Positions 26,001 through 35,090 of a stretch of DNA of 64,000 bases are shown here, in pieces; positions within the stretch are counted from its first letter, which is position 1, and each line of letters opens with the position of its first letter. A program made the position numbers and the translations under genes. Below the pieces are notes generated by a model. That model saw only the letters and a list, made by a program, of their open reading frames with translations. It made no database searches and was not told the origin of the DNA. The stretch comes from Colias croceus. Lineage: Eukaryota; Arthropoda; Insecta; Lepidoptera; Pieridae. The stretch spans positions 1,674,001 to 1,738,000 of the forward strand of contig NC_059542.1 in NCBI RefSeq assembly GCF_905220415.1, in the 5' to 3' direction.

Positions 26001-29000
26001 GTTCCTTCCTGCATCGTTATTTATTGAGTCTGTCAGATTGTTTTGCCATTAACTGGAAAGTTAAATGGATGCGCGTGCCAAAAAGGTCAAACATAAATAT
26101 TTTATTCATGCCCGTATAGTTGAGCCAGTCTTGAAGAGCCAAGCTCAACAGAAAGAAAAGACGTATCAAAAAAGAATTTATGATAACTGTGCTCTTCTGT
26201 AAGCTCTTAAGTATCTTTAATAAATACTATTTTTAAAGTAATAACAGATACAGTAATTATATTTACATTCATAATTTAATGCAATTGAACCTAGCAACCG
26301 GCTTGCCTTTCTCTAATGCCCTTATACGGAATTGACTTTCTAATATTCTAATAATTAGAACAGCTTGGGACAACTTGTCCCTTTTTGCATTTTGCATAAT
26401 GTAAGTATAAATTTTTAATATTAGTTTCTAGCTGCTTAGTTTTAAATACGATAAAAGCTGTATAAAAACAACTATTAGGTATTTTATTAATAAAATTTCT
26501 CTGTCTCAATAGCCTCATAAAAATATATCTGTAAAATGAAAATTATAATAGCAATAAGTATACGAATTCTTAATTTTTTAAACCCGATAAGAAAACTGCG
26601 CAAATGCACATTAAAATTTTCTCATGCAATTCATAATCATAAAAAGCATAAAAATACTGATAAGGATTTTTCCGCCCGTCAGCTTTATGCAATTTAAGCC
26701 AGTACATGCAATGCATTGTTAGTAGTTAAGTCTAAAAGTATATTATTTCACTTAGTAGTTACAATACTACTAAGTGAAATAATATACTTTTAGACTTACT
26801 GAAGTTTTTAGGTTTATATGCATCTTTAGAAGTATGTAGTTAAAACAATTTCTATAAAACTGTGTACTTAGAAGTGTGTAGGTACTTAGTACATGAATAC
26901 TTGTGAACAACAACCAAAATTAATACGAAAAACTCATTCAAATATTTTTTGACAAATTATTCAACATATGTGTGCTCAGCTTTCGGAATCATCCTCCATA
27001 AAAATATCCTTGGTCTTATTTAATTTTAACGTAGAGTTTACTCAAAAAAGCATACATTGGATAAGTAAACAAATCGAACCAACAATGATTTAAAATAACA
27101 TTAGTCACGTTGGTCCGCCAATATAGCATAAATACACAATTTCCTTTAATTATTATGAAACTTCCTTAAATTAATTTTTAAATCTTTGGCATGACATTTA
27201 CGCGGTAAAAAGTAAGAATTAATAAGACGCTTTATCTGTGGCAAATATTGTAAGGCTGCCCACTCACGCCCTGACATCATTCATCCCACGTGAATGGCCT
27301 TCAAAATATCGGTACTCGGGCTAATTCGCTCTGCATACTTGGAATTGATTAGTTTATTATGTAGGTGTAAGATGTATGAAAGCTACTATATTCTAGTGAA
27401 CAGGTTAGTCCGTGATTAATTGAACGAATTAACACATTAATACGTGTAATGATTAATGAAGTATGCGGTATTTATTGGCGAAAACAACATCCCACAGAAA
27501 TATGTTTCCATTAGATATGTCAGATGCAATGGCAATTCTAATTTTATACGATTAGTTAGTGTCATATCGAAATACAAACGTTAGATAAGGTAACAAACGT
27601 AAAAAATATCGTTATCCGATTTATTTCGTAAAAATTTAAATAACAGAAGACGTATGATTGAATTAAAAGTTTCCTTTTTGAAATCGTTTGATAAATAAGC
27701 TGTTTTCGCAGACATGTCTAACATGACTACAAAAGGTATTAAATTTCCTTGGTTACAGTAAATGCCCCAGTAAACTACAAAAGCTAGACAGCCGCAGCAA
27801 CTTTCTCTTCCTTTATAGAAACATATTCTATTTACAATTGCTTTCTATTCCATGATATATGCAATATTAGATTTATAGCTGAGCGTAACGATTTCGCATT
27901 CAGCAATTAGAATCGATACAACGTACTTGTACCTTTTATTTAGAGTTTCAATTGTAACTGTGTCTTAAATGAATTAAAACAATTAACAAACAGTTAATAT
28001 GTATGTTGAACTTAAAAAAAAGAGTGTGGGAGCATTCGACCTCACCAAATTTGCAAACCAAATGAGGGTGCCGTATTGGCTCTTGTATATACAATAATGT
28101 AGTGAACTTTTATAAAAGGTAGACCGTGATCGACCGGAAATTTGTCTCTTTGAACACCCTTCGATGTTTCATGGGGCTAGATCTAAATCAATGTGAAATT
28201 GGTTTTGCGGATTTTATTTGCAATAAATAGAGGTAGCTTCTAGGTACACATTGGAAAGGCAATAACCTCTGCTGAAAGTTCGCAAAACATGGAAAATCTG
28301 AATTTTATTTTGTCAGTCGTTGCCAACATTTTTATTGATCACATTCATAACATAATTCGAACTGTAAGCGACGACATGAATTCTTTTGAAACATCTTACA
28401 TTTATAATTTATCTATTACTAGCTTACCGCCCGCGGCTTCGCCCGCTTTGTCTAAAACCTAATAAATTATATACTAAAACCTTCCTCTTGAATCACTCTA
28501 TCTATTAAAAAAAAACCGCATTAAATTCCGTTGCGTAGTTTTAAAGATTTAAGCATTAATACATAGGGACAGAGAAAGCGACTTTGTTTTATACTATGTA
28601 GTGAAGCTTTAAATAATAAAAGTTTAGGTTGAATGTTTAATAATTCACCTTATCGTGACATACGAGTGTTAAGTAATCGTCGTCAATTGTAACGAAGAAA
28701 AGCAGTTTAAAATATCTACCGGGATTTACGAAACTCGTTGTTTATATGTAATTTTCACACAATGCATGTACTTAAAGCAACATAGATTACCAAAAAGTTG
28801 GACACACCAGACAATTTATACACAGAACACGACAGACACGAAACGCTTAATCCGATATAACTTTTCTATCAAATATTTGTACGAAGTTCCCATTGGTTGC
28901 CTGTAACATTGATTGAATGCGCAACTTTTAGTAGACGTACGTACTATAACTTTTTAATGGAATCCATTTACTCTCTATAAACGCTCAAAACTTTTGAAGC

Positions 29001-32000
29001 TTTAACAATTAATAAAATATAATCATACGTTTACAATGTTGTATACTTTTAGACTGTTATTGTCATCTGTACTAATTGTAATTGATGAAAAAAATAAGAA
29101 CCTTCGTGTGCAATTACCATCTGCGAGAACTGCGTCTAAGAAGTCTTCATGAGATCATTCTTATTTTATTTAGTAGGTACATATTATATTTAAAAAAAAA
29201 CTCGAACAAAAACTCAATTGGGAAATAACTACAGCTGCGTGATGTAAAAACAAAGTACTCTATTAAACCTGACTAGACAAAAAGCTCTTTGTACATCCGC
29301 TAATCAATTAACGACGCGACGGTGTGAAATTGCGGGATAGCCTTTCCAAACCAATCTAGCTTTCTAAGTTCATTTCCTCTGCTTTTGCATCATATAGTGC
29401 CGGTAGTTACCTATATATCTCTCTCTATCTTTTTAACCTATATTAGTCCACTGTTGGACGAAGGTCTCACCTAACCCAACAACGACTATCGTAGTTATCA
29501 AAGTACAAAAATAGTTCGATGAACCTTGAATATTATGCATGTCGCGTGCATCAATCAAATATCCTCGTCGTTACATGCAAGCCCACGATCAAGGACGACG
29601 TACCATCGACATGCCATCAATGCAATTTACGAGCGCCAAATTGTTTAGCACCAATCGGTTCCTTGACATTCACGGTATAAAGCTGCGATTTAGTGCGATA
29701 TAAAAACGACGGAATGGTTGAACTTTTTGTTTCATATTGCCTATTGTGATATTCAGGAAAAAATGAAAGAATGTGGTTATATAAGTTCTATGAAAAACTT
29801 ATGTTTTGTCAAAAACTTAAAAAGATTTTAGTATTTTTCTATCTAAATAATAAAAAATAGACAACACCAATATCAATAATTGGAACCACATTTTTTTTTA
29901 AATATGTAGATATCTAATAATATAAAGGCGAAAGTTTGTGAGTATGGATGTATGGATGTTTGTTACCTTTCACGTAAAAACTACTGAACCGATTACAATG
30001 AAATTTAGCACACATATAGAGGGTAACTTGGATTAACACATAGGATAGTTTTTATCCCGGAAATCCCACGGGAACGGGAACTATGCGGGTTTTCCTTTGC
30101 AAACGCGGGCGAAGCCGCGGGCGGAAATCTAGTAATTAATAATAATTATATTTACTGTTGGAAGACGTTGGTGACCTAAATCGTCTAGACAAGGTGAATT
30201 ATGCCATGCTCATAAAAATATGACATGGTAATTGAACACTCTGATGTGAAACACATCTAACGTATGCAATGTATAATTAAAATATAATATCTGAATTTAT
30301 ATTTTTTGGTTTTTATGGCATTCAAATGCTTTATAAATATAAATTTATAAAGGATAGAAAAAATTCGATCACGAGGCGGGACTTGAACCCGCATCCTTCG
30401 CGCCATTCCGGGGCGGATGCCTAACCAACTCAGCCACTCGTGACCCGCCTGAGCAATCGAATTTATTCTATCCTTTCAGTTTTATGTGTCTTAAGGGACA
30501 CACCGCGCGCCATCTATTGAGATGATTTAACAACCATTTCAACCAATATGAAGCACTTTTCAGTGAATACAATATTGTAACGATGGAACACGACCTTTTC
30601 TTGAATTTATATTTTTTGGTTTTTATGGCATTCAAATGCTTTATAAATATAAATTTATAAAGGATAGAAAAAATTCGATCACGAGGCGGGACTTGAACCC
30701 GCATCCTTCGCGCCATTCCGGGGCGGATGCCTAACCAACTCAGCCACTCGTGACCCGCCTGAGCAATCGAATTTATTCTATCCTTTCAGTTTTATGTGTC
30801 TTAAGGGACACACCGCGCGCCATCTATTGAGATGATTTAACAACCATTTCAACCAATATGAAGCACTTTTCAGTGAATACAATATTGTAACGATGGAACA
30901 CGACCTTTTCTTGAATTTATATTTTTTGGTTTTTATGGCATTCAAATGCTTTATAAATATAAATTTATAAAGGATAGAAAAAATTCGATCACGAGGCGGG
31001 ACTTGAACCCGCATCCTTCGCGCCATTCCGGGGCGGATGCCTAACCAACTCAGCCACTCGTGACCCGCCTGAGCAATCGAATTTATTCTATCCTTTCAGT
31101 TTTATGTGTCTTAAGGGACACACCGCGCGCCATCTATTGAGATGATTTAACAACCATTTCAACCAATATGAAGCACTTTTCAGTGAATACAATATTGTAA
31201 CGATGGAACACGACCTTTTCTTGAATTTATATTTTTTGGTTTTTATGGCATTCAAATGCTTTATAAATATAAATTTATAAAGGATAGAAAAAATTCGATC
31301 ACGAGGCGGGACTTGAACCCGCATCCTTCGCGCCATTCCGGGGCGGATGCCTAACCAACTCAGCCACTCGTGACCCGCCTGAGCAATCGAATTTATTCTA
31401 TCCTTTCAGTTTTATGTGTCTTAAGGGACACACCGCGCGCCATCTATTGAGATGATTTAACAACCATTTCAACCAATATGAAGCACTTTTCAGTGAATAC
31501 AATATTGTAACGATGGAACACGACCTTTTCTTGAATTTATATTTTTTGGTTTTTATGGCATTCAAATGCTTTATAAATATAAATTTATAAAGGATAGAAA
31601 AAATTCGATCACGAGGCGGGACTTGAACCCGCATCCTTCGCGTAAATAAAACTGAAAGGATAGAATAAATTCGATTGCTCAGGCGGGTCACGAGTGGCTG
31701 AGTTGGTTAGGCATCCGCCCCGGAATGGCGCGAAGGATGCGGGTTCAAGTCCCGCCTCGTGATCGAATTTTTTCTATCCTTTATAAATTTATATTTATAA
31801 AGCATTTGAATGCCATAAAAACCAAAAAATATAAATTCAAGAAAAGGTCGTGTTCCATCGTTACAATATTGTATTCACTGAAAAGTGCTTCATATTGGTT
31901 GAAATGGTTGTTAAATCATCTCAATAGATGGCGCGCGGTGTGTCCCTTAAGACACATAAAACTGAAAGGATAGAATAAATTCGATTGCTCAGGCGGGTCA

Positions 32001-34698
32001 CGAGTGGCTGAGTTGGTTAGGCATCCGCCCCGGAATGGCGCGAAGGATGCGGGTTCAAGTCCCGCCTCGTGATCGAATTTTTTCTATCCTTTATAAATTT
32101 ATATATATATAATATCTGAACAAAAATCACAGGGTTTATCACCTTTACTCAGACCGTGACAGTTGCATTACTTTAACAAAAGTTTATATTATCTACCTAT
32201 TTAAAGCACAATAATTTATTGACTATACAGTTTATATTTTTAAGGCAATTGGCTCATTTCATACTCATTAATTCAGCCCTTGACCAAGTCCAACAAAGGT
32301 TTCTTATTACATTTTATTTCTTTACATTATTACCGTATTTCTTCGACTGTTTAATTAGTAATTACGATCCAGACGGAGCCATGACGTAATTCTTAAGTTG
32401 AAACGAATCCCATCAAAGGTTATGTTTATTTTGTTTACGCCTTGAACTGTAGAAATTACGCATCAAAGTAATTTAAAGTATAATCAAGAAATTTAGATGT
32501 CTTCTTTAGTGAGATTTCTTGGAGGTTTCTTCTTCTGTTTTTTTTAACAATTTACAAACTAATAAATATTATCAACCAGGTACCCATAAACTGCAGTAGG
32601 GACATGTAAATTGTAGTATAATGTCATCAAAGATACACCGTCTAGCAGTTTATCAAAATAATATAGAGCAACACTTTACTGTCGAAATAACGATTTGACT
32701 AAAATATTAGACATAGTTATTCAGGTCACTTTAGCAAAAAGCAGATAAATGTTTCCTATTCAAATATCCTTACTTTACTCAAAAACAATTAAGGCATATT
32801 CTATCTTTCAAGGCACATTCCATCGTTATACCTAGCTATCATTCTGTAGTTCTATAGACAATTTCTAAACCATATCTCAACCAACAGGAACCAAGAAGAT
32901 GGAGTACAAGACCAGGCAGTGGCACGAGAAGTGCTTCTGCTGCGTGGTGTGCAAGAACCCGATTGGTACCAAGAGCTTCATCCCGCGTGAGCAGGAGATC
33001 TACTGCGCTGGGTGCTATGAGGACAAGTTCGCTACTCGCTGCGTCAAGTGTAACAAGGTGAGTGCTAAATGTAGGATTTAGAAGGCTTTTAAGTTAGAAC
33101 TATATAAAAGGGGAAAAATAATTACATGTTCTGGCGGGGGGCTGATAATAAGATCCTATTTTGCTTGAAAATAAGGTAGCAAATAACTAGAGCTTACCAC
33201 CCCAGCTCCTCTATAACGCTTAGTTTATTCTGTGAACTAAGTTTTGGGAATATGTAATAGATATTGGGGCTTTCATATACCTTTTATTGTGGTAATGAAG
33301 TTAGATGTATAACTTTGTTACTAACACTTTGCGAAGAGCATTCGTACCGGATAAAACTGTGGGAGTGTTGGGTGGCAATGATTCCCCCTAATGTCTATGT
33401 TGCTTCCTTTTTATATCGGATAATGATCAGTTGTAATTTTAAATAGTATTTCATATATTTTATATAATGGAAAATACATACTTATACCATATCGTTGCTG
33501 TATTAAGTTCAAGTTGGTGTCATAATATAAAATTAAATTAACTACAAAATTATGACACGGTACCTAGTGTAATAGGTCATTGCACGGTACTAACGATTTG
33601 CTACCCGCGGTGTTCCCGAACAACTACGATATTGGGGCCTTCAAGAAAAGAACTTATTTGTCCATATTAAGGCTGGTTGCAGAGCTTGGCCGACCATTAG
33701 TGCGTACCGCCGGTCCTGACGATACGCATCAACAATGTGTATGACTATGACACTAATGCGCATGACAATACGCGCGCGTTTGGTCGGTCTAGCTATGAAC
33801 GGTTTTATGAATTTCCATACATATGACAAGACGTACGCACTGATGGTCGGTCAAGCTCTGCAACCAGCCTAAAGGCCGTCAAAGCACCTGTAACACTTCT
33901 AGTGTTACAAGTGTTTATGGGCCATGGTGACCACTTAACATCAGGTGGCCCACCTGCCCCTTTGCTTGCTTTAACATAAAAAAAATCTCATATTCTATTA
34001 CCAATTTCCAGATCATAACGCAAGGCGGCGTAACCTACAAGAGCGAGCCGTGGCACCGCGAGTGCTTCACGTGCACGAACTGCGACACGTCGCTGGCCGG
34101 CCAGCGCTTCACGTCGCGCGACGAGAAGCCATACTGCGCGGACTGCTTCGGCGAGCTGTTTGCGAAGCGCTGCACGTCTTGCACCAAGCCTATCACTGGT
34201 TAGTGTGAACTGATTATTATTGAATACATTGTTGTAATTTGAGACTTTGATTAAGTACCTAACCTTAGTATTTTGAGGCGTACATAAAAGCATTTCTAGT
34301 TTCAGTTGGACACTTTTGTAATTTTAGAAAATTGTAGGATTTTTTTCAATATCAATGTAATATTATTACAGTTGTTATGTGTGTACTGATAGCATAATTT
34401 AATTTAAATAAAACTTTTACCCCCTATTGTTACGAGTATTGAGTTTTTAGTAATGGCTGTATACCAAAAACGTTAAAGTTTGATTTTCCGTTACTAAAGC
34501 TTCCAATTACATTCTAATTAACGTTCTAAATAACCACCAGGCATCGGCGGCACCCGCTTCATCTCGTTCGAGGACCGCCACTGGCACAACGACTGCTTCA
34601 TCTGCGCAATGTGCAAGACCTCGCTCGTGGGCAAGGGCTTCATCACCGACGGGCCTGACGTCATCTGCCCGGAGTGCGCCAAACAGAAGCTCATGTAA
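13846..34698 (+). CDS. Lmpt: Limpet, four-and-a-half LIM domain (FHL) protein
   Basis: Six exons: 13846-14000, 14436-14625, 16695-16869, 32888-33057, 34012-34198, 34541-34698. They join in consistent phases (2,0,1,0,1) to 1,035 nt, 344 residues. A basic, Thr/Lys-rich N-terminus (1-52) leads to a half LIM (about 64-95; C70/C73, C91/C94). Four full LIM domains follow with all eight zinc ligands: LIM1 C103 C106 H125 C128 C131 C134 C152 C155; LIM2 C164-C216; LIM3 C225-C275; LIM4 C284-C338. It ends KQKLM. Half LIM plus four LIMs is the FHL architecture, and the order and sequence fit insect Limpet, a muscle-enriched adaptor of sarcomeres and nucleus in the family. Introns are 0.43, 2.1, 16.0, 0.95 and 0.34 kb. 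The third is packed with transposons. Alternative first and last exons are likely (see separate entries). Confidence 0.93.
14001..14435 (+). other. Limpet intron 1
   Basis: A 435-bp intron, AT-rich, with no other feature. A second AG lies at 14423-14424 (TTTCAG), but only the AG at 14434-14435 restores the frame with exon 1. Confidence 0.7.
14436..14625 (+). CDS. Lmpt: Limpet exon 2 (half LIM)
   Basis: Residues 53-115. Contains NKDWHSGHFCCWQCDESL, HPFCIKCYE and the opening CEEC of LIM1. Phase 0 donor AAG/GTGAGA. Confidence 0.92.
14626..16694 (+). other. Limpet intron 2
   Basis: 2.07 kb, AT-rich. Contains a 52-bp tandem duplication at 15760-15863. An 83-codon ORF at 15445-15696 has no family signature. 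Confidence 0.6.
15760..15863. repeat. Direct tandem duplication, 52-bp period
   Basis: TTTCAATTTCAGTAATGTAA followed by GTTTATTTTGATATCGTAAA occurs twice, starting at 15760 and 15812, with very few differences. A local duplication inside intron 2. Confidence 0.8.
16695..16869 (+). CDS. Lmpt: Limpet exon 3 (LIM1)
   Basis: Residues 116-173 plus one base. Reads DLSYKDKHWHEACFLCAKCR and on to IYCGNCYDAQFASRCDGCGQ: the rest of LIM1 and the first C-x2-C of LIM2. Acceptor TTTCCTCCAG, donor G/GTGAGT, phase 1. Noticeably GC-rich against its flanks. Confidence 0.93.
16925..17066 (+). pseudogene. Decayed or alternative duplicate of Limpet exon 3
   Basis: Starting 55 bp after exon 3, one frame reads YDKHEDDDEACFLCAKCRVF. 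It shares the DKH...EACFLCAKCRV core of exon 3, much of it at nucleotide level with synonymous changes. The LIM1 histidine (WH) and the terminal CGNC cysteines are gone, and TGA at 17059-17061 closes the frame. A good donor, ATG/GTAAGC, would end it at about 17013 in phase 1, the same phase as exon 3. The only upstream AG in frame (16932-16933) is poor. Most likely a dead tandem exon copy; a rarely used alternative exon is possible. Confidence 0.65.
18181..18703 (+). mobile_element. Dispersed repeat GGGTTCCGTACC...CTTGGCCGG
   Basis: Begins TTTTAGGGTTCCGTACCTCA with a nearby inverted ACGGAACCC, and ends CGACTCGCACTTGGCCGG with a T run. I recall this end pair as a very common non-coding repeat of moths and butterflies; its transposon class is not certain to me. 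No ORF. Confidence 0.55.
20675..20822. mobile_element. MITE, PIF/Harbinger-like, TTA target duplication
   Basis: A 148-bp element with perfect 13-bp terminal inverted repeats (GTGCCCTTACGCA) flanked on both sides by TTA. It contains GC-rich palindromic blocks (GCGGTTAACCGCGG) and a second internal inverted pair around ATATGCAACCGCTTATGATT. A 3-bp TWA duplication is typical of PIF/Harbinger; the superfamily call is an inference. Confidence 0.7.
21956..21960 (+). promoter_or_regulatory. Initiator-like TCAGT, candidate internal promoter
   Basis: TCAGT sits in a small GC-rich patch (about 21930-22000), 150 nt upstream of the ORF at 22110, which has a splice donor. It would suit an internal Limpet promoter. 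Motif evidence only. Confidence 0.3.
22110..22329 (+). CDS. Candidate alternative first exon of Limpet
   Basis: ATG in a good context (AAAAAATGT) opens 73 codons, MSADVLSEDFKTRLHFTTKT to CFLGDPRKTIA, then G/GTGATT. Codon use is coding-like and GC is higher than around it. The exon ends in phase 1, the phase Limpet exon 4 requires. Splicing to exons 4-6 would give a 244-residue protein starting with this unique region, then the second half of LIM2, then LIM3 and LIM4. That mirrors the half-LIM start of the long form. I do not recognise the sequence. It could instead be the first exon of a nested gene, or chance (phase agreement alone is one in three). Confidence 0.45.
23900..24130 (-). mobile_element. 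Helitron-like element
   Basis: Minus-strand start TCTACACTAATATAATATTA, with AAAGAGG, and end GCGGGCGGAGCCGCCGGCGG then CTAG. The ends fit Helitron rules (5' TC, GC hairpin, CTAG). Non-coding. Confidence 0.7.
26727..26798. repeat. Perfect inverted repeat, 33-bp arms, 6-nt loop
   Basis: Arms 26727-26759 and 26766-26798 are exact reverse complements around TACAAT. The arm contains TAAAAGTATATTATTTCACT. No target duplication is seen. Confidence 0.9.
28419..28604 (-). mobile_element. Helitron-like element, family 2
   Basis: On the minus strand it runs from TCACTACATAGTATAAAACA to GCGGGCGAAGCCGCGGGCGG and CTAG. The same family lies at 45978-46169 (+). TC start, GC hairpin and CTAG end are the Helitron signature. 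Confidence 0.7.
29913..30132 (+). mobile_element. Helitron-like element, family 3
   Basis: Starts TCTAATAATATAAAGGCGAA and ends with GCGGGCGAAGCCGCGGGCGG, AAAT and CTAG. Contains the ACTGAACCGATT...TTTAGCAC block often seen in such elements. Non-coding. It lies just upstream of the tRNA-like array. Confidence 0.7.
30282..30295. repeat. Left 14-bp flank repeat of the tRNA-like array
   Basis: ATATAATATCTGAA here is repeated exactly at 32107-32120 beyond the other end of the array. It looks like a target site duplication, though AT-richness lowers its weight. Confidence 0.5.
30368..30443 (-). tRNA. tRNA-like Pol III unit, array copy 1
   Basis: A 76-nt cloverleaf-like sequence: acceptor TCACGAG/CTCGTGA, box A TGGCTGAGTTGG, T arm GCGGG-TTCAAGT-CCCGC with box B GGTTCAAGTCC, then T6 a few nt downstream, a good Pol III terminator. 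The anticodon arm is irregular: stem CGCC/GGCG with loop CCGGAAT would read GGA (Ser), but position 33 is C instead of T, there is no long Ser-type variable arm, and an alternative ATCC/GGAT pairing competes. Probably a tRNA-derived gene, not a working tRNA. Confidence 0.5.
30678..30753 (-). tRNA. tRNA-like unit, array copy 2
   Basis: Same sequence as copy 1, offset by 310 bp, with intact A and B boxes and T6. Confidence 0.5.
30988..31063 (-). tRNA. tRNA-like unit, array copy 3
   Basis: Same sequence as copy 1, with intact A and B boxes and T6. Confidence 0.5.
31298..31373 (-). tRNA. tRNA-like unit, array copy 4
   Basis: Same sequence as copy 1. Last complete copy in the minus orientation. 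Confidence 0.5.
31608..31642 (-). pseudogene. Truncated tRNA-like unit at the inversion junction
   Basis: Only the 3' half (T arm and acceptor 3' strand) remains. At 31643 the sequence jumps, through TAA, into the opposite strand of the unit. Box A is lost. Confidence 0.7.
31688..31763 (+). tRNA. tRNA-like unit, inverted copy 1
   Basis: Same 76 nt in plus orientation, with A and B boxes and TTTTTT at 31768-31773. Confidence 0.5.
31998..32073 (+). tRNA. tRNA-like unit, inverted copy 2
   Basis: Same 76 nt in plus orientation. The repeat unit ends soon after, in an AT run at about 32100. Confidence 0.5.
32107..32120. repeat. Right 14-bp flank repeat of the tRNA-like array
   Basis: Exact copy of ATATAATATCTGAA at 30282-30295. 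Confidence 0.5.
32888..33057 (+). CDS. Lmpt: Limpet exon 4 (LIM2)
   Basis: Residues 174-230. TKKMEYKTRQWHEKCFCCVV to REQEIYCAGCYEDKFATRC, with C225-x2-C228 opening LIM3. Acceptor CCAACAG, donor AAG/GTGAGT. Confidence 0.93.
33671..33869. mobile_element. MITE with TAA target duplication
   Basis: A 199-bp element with terminal inverted repeats of about 35 bp (GGCTGGTTGCAGAGCTTG at the outer end), slightly diverged, flanked by TAA on both sides (33668-33670 and 33870-33872). TWA duplication again suggests PIF/Harbinger. Non-coding; ORFs across it are chance. Confidence 0.75.
33873..33989 (+). mobile_element. 3' tail of a LINE or derived SINE
   Basis: Contains GTGTTACAAGTGTTTATGGG, then AACATCAGGTGGCCCACC, then an A8 tail: the same element tail as 11660-11775. 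It begins exactly where the MITE ends. Confidence 0.6.
34012..34198 (+). CDS. Lmpt: Limpet exon 5 (LIM3)
   Basis: Residues 231-292 plus one base. IITQGGVTYKSEPWHRECFT through KPYCADCFGELFAKRCTSC. Acceptor TTTCCAG, donor G/GTTAGT, phase 1. Confidence 0.93.
34541..34698 (+). CDS. Lmpt: Limpet exon 6 (LIM4, short C-terminus)
   Basis: Residues 293-344 and TAA. GIGGTRFISFEDRHWHNDCF to CPECAKQKLM. The stop codon is embedded in CAT/GTAAAT, a possible splice donor used by the longer form. Confidence 0.92.
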
Positions 34699-34844
34699 AT
34701 ACTCGCCCGAGCCCGCTCTCGCAATACCGACGACACCGAGCGCTATATCTAATCTGTGCTGTCAGCTGTCAAACTCGATTCTCTATCTGTGCTTGACGAG
34801 TGGATTTTGACGTGTGACATTCGTTTGTTTATGTTTACTTTTCA

Positions 34845-34850
34845 AATAAA
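34845..34850 (+). terminator. Poly(A) signal AATAAA, proximal
   Basis: AATAAA 147 nt after the Limpet stop, with another AATAAA at 34881-34886. Suitable for the short transcript. Confidence 0.45.
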
Positions 34851-35090
34851 AAGTGAAATGTTATGATTTTTTCTGTATTAAATAAACAGCTAATTAATCT
34901 TGGCAGCACTACTAACGCCAAAATATTGTTAAATATTCTTCCCACTCGTCAAAACATCTATACATCTGTCGGAATTAATATAAAATGCACAAACGGATCT
35001 GGACACATTGGCGAATAGCTTTTTGCTATAAAAAAGCTTGCTTTCGATGCGTGTACTAACGGAATCTAATGTATTTTTGTGCTTGTGCAG

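Larger units (their letters stand above)
30293..32104. repeat. 310-bp tandem array with tRNA-like unit and inversion
   Basis: Units begin at 30293, 30603, 30913, 31223 and 31533, exactly 310 bp apart. Wherever comparable the copies look identical: several encode the same 82-residue chance ORF. The fifth unit breaks off at 31642 inside the tRNA-like core. From 31646 the sequence continues as about 1.5 units in the opposite orientation to about 32104, so the end forms a large inverted repeat. Within each unit the tRNA-like core is bracketed by an imperfect 21-bp inverted repeat (30349-30369 and 30456-30476 in unit 1). Near-identity implies very recent expansion, homogenisation or an assembly effect. 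It lies inside Limpet intron 3. Confidence 0.9.
16870..32887 (+). other. Limpet intron 3 (16 kb)
   Basis: AT-rich intron that holds most of the window's repeats, an exon relic at 16925-17066 and a candidate internal promoter with first exon at about 21950-22329. Subregions not listed separately (17067-18180, 18704-20674, 20823-21949, 22330-23899, 24131-26726, 26799-28418, 28605-29912, 32121-32887) show no gene or RNA I can support. A short fragment at 29431-29480 (TTAGTCCACTGTTGGACGAA) resembles a common lepidopteran dispersed repeat. Confidence 0.75.
33058..34011 (+). other. Limpet intron 4
   Basis: 954 bp containing a MITE (33671-33869) followed directly by a retroelement tail (33873-33989). 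Confidence 0.7.

Noticed and set aside
30368..30443. Ordinary functional tRNA-Ser(GGA)
   Set aside because: Position 33 is C, the anticodon stem is imperfect and the long variable arm of tRNA-Ser is missing, so a standard tRNA call is not justified.
30468..31973. Repeated identical 82-97 codon ORFs
   Set aside because: They arise from the 310-bp tandem unit and run through the tRNA-like core. Low-complexity translation, no domain.
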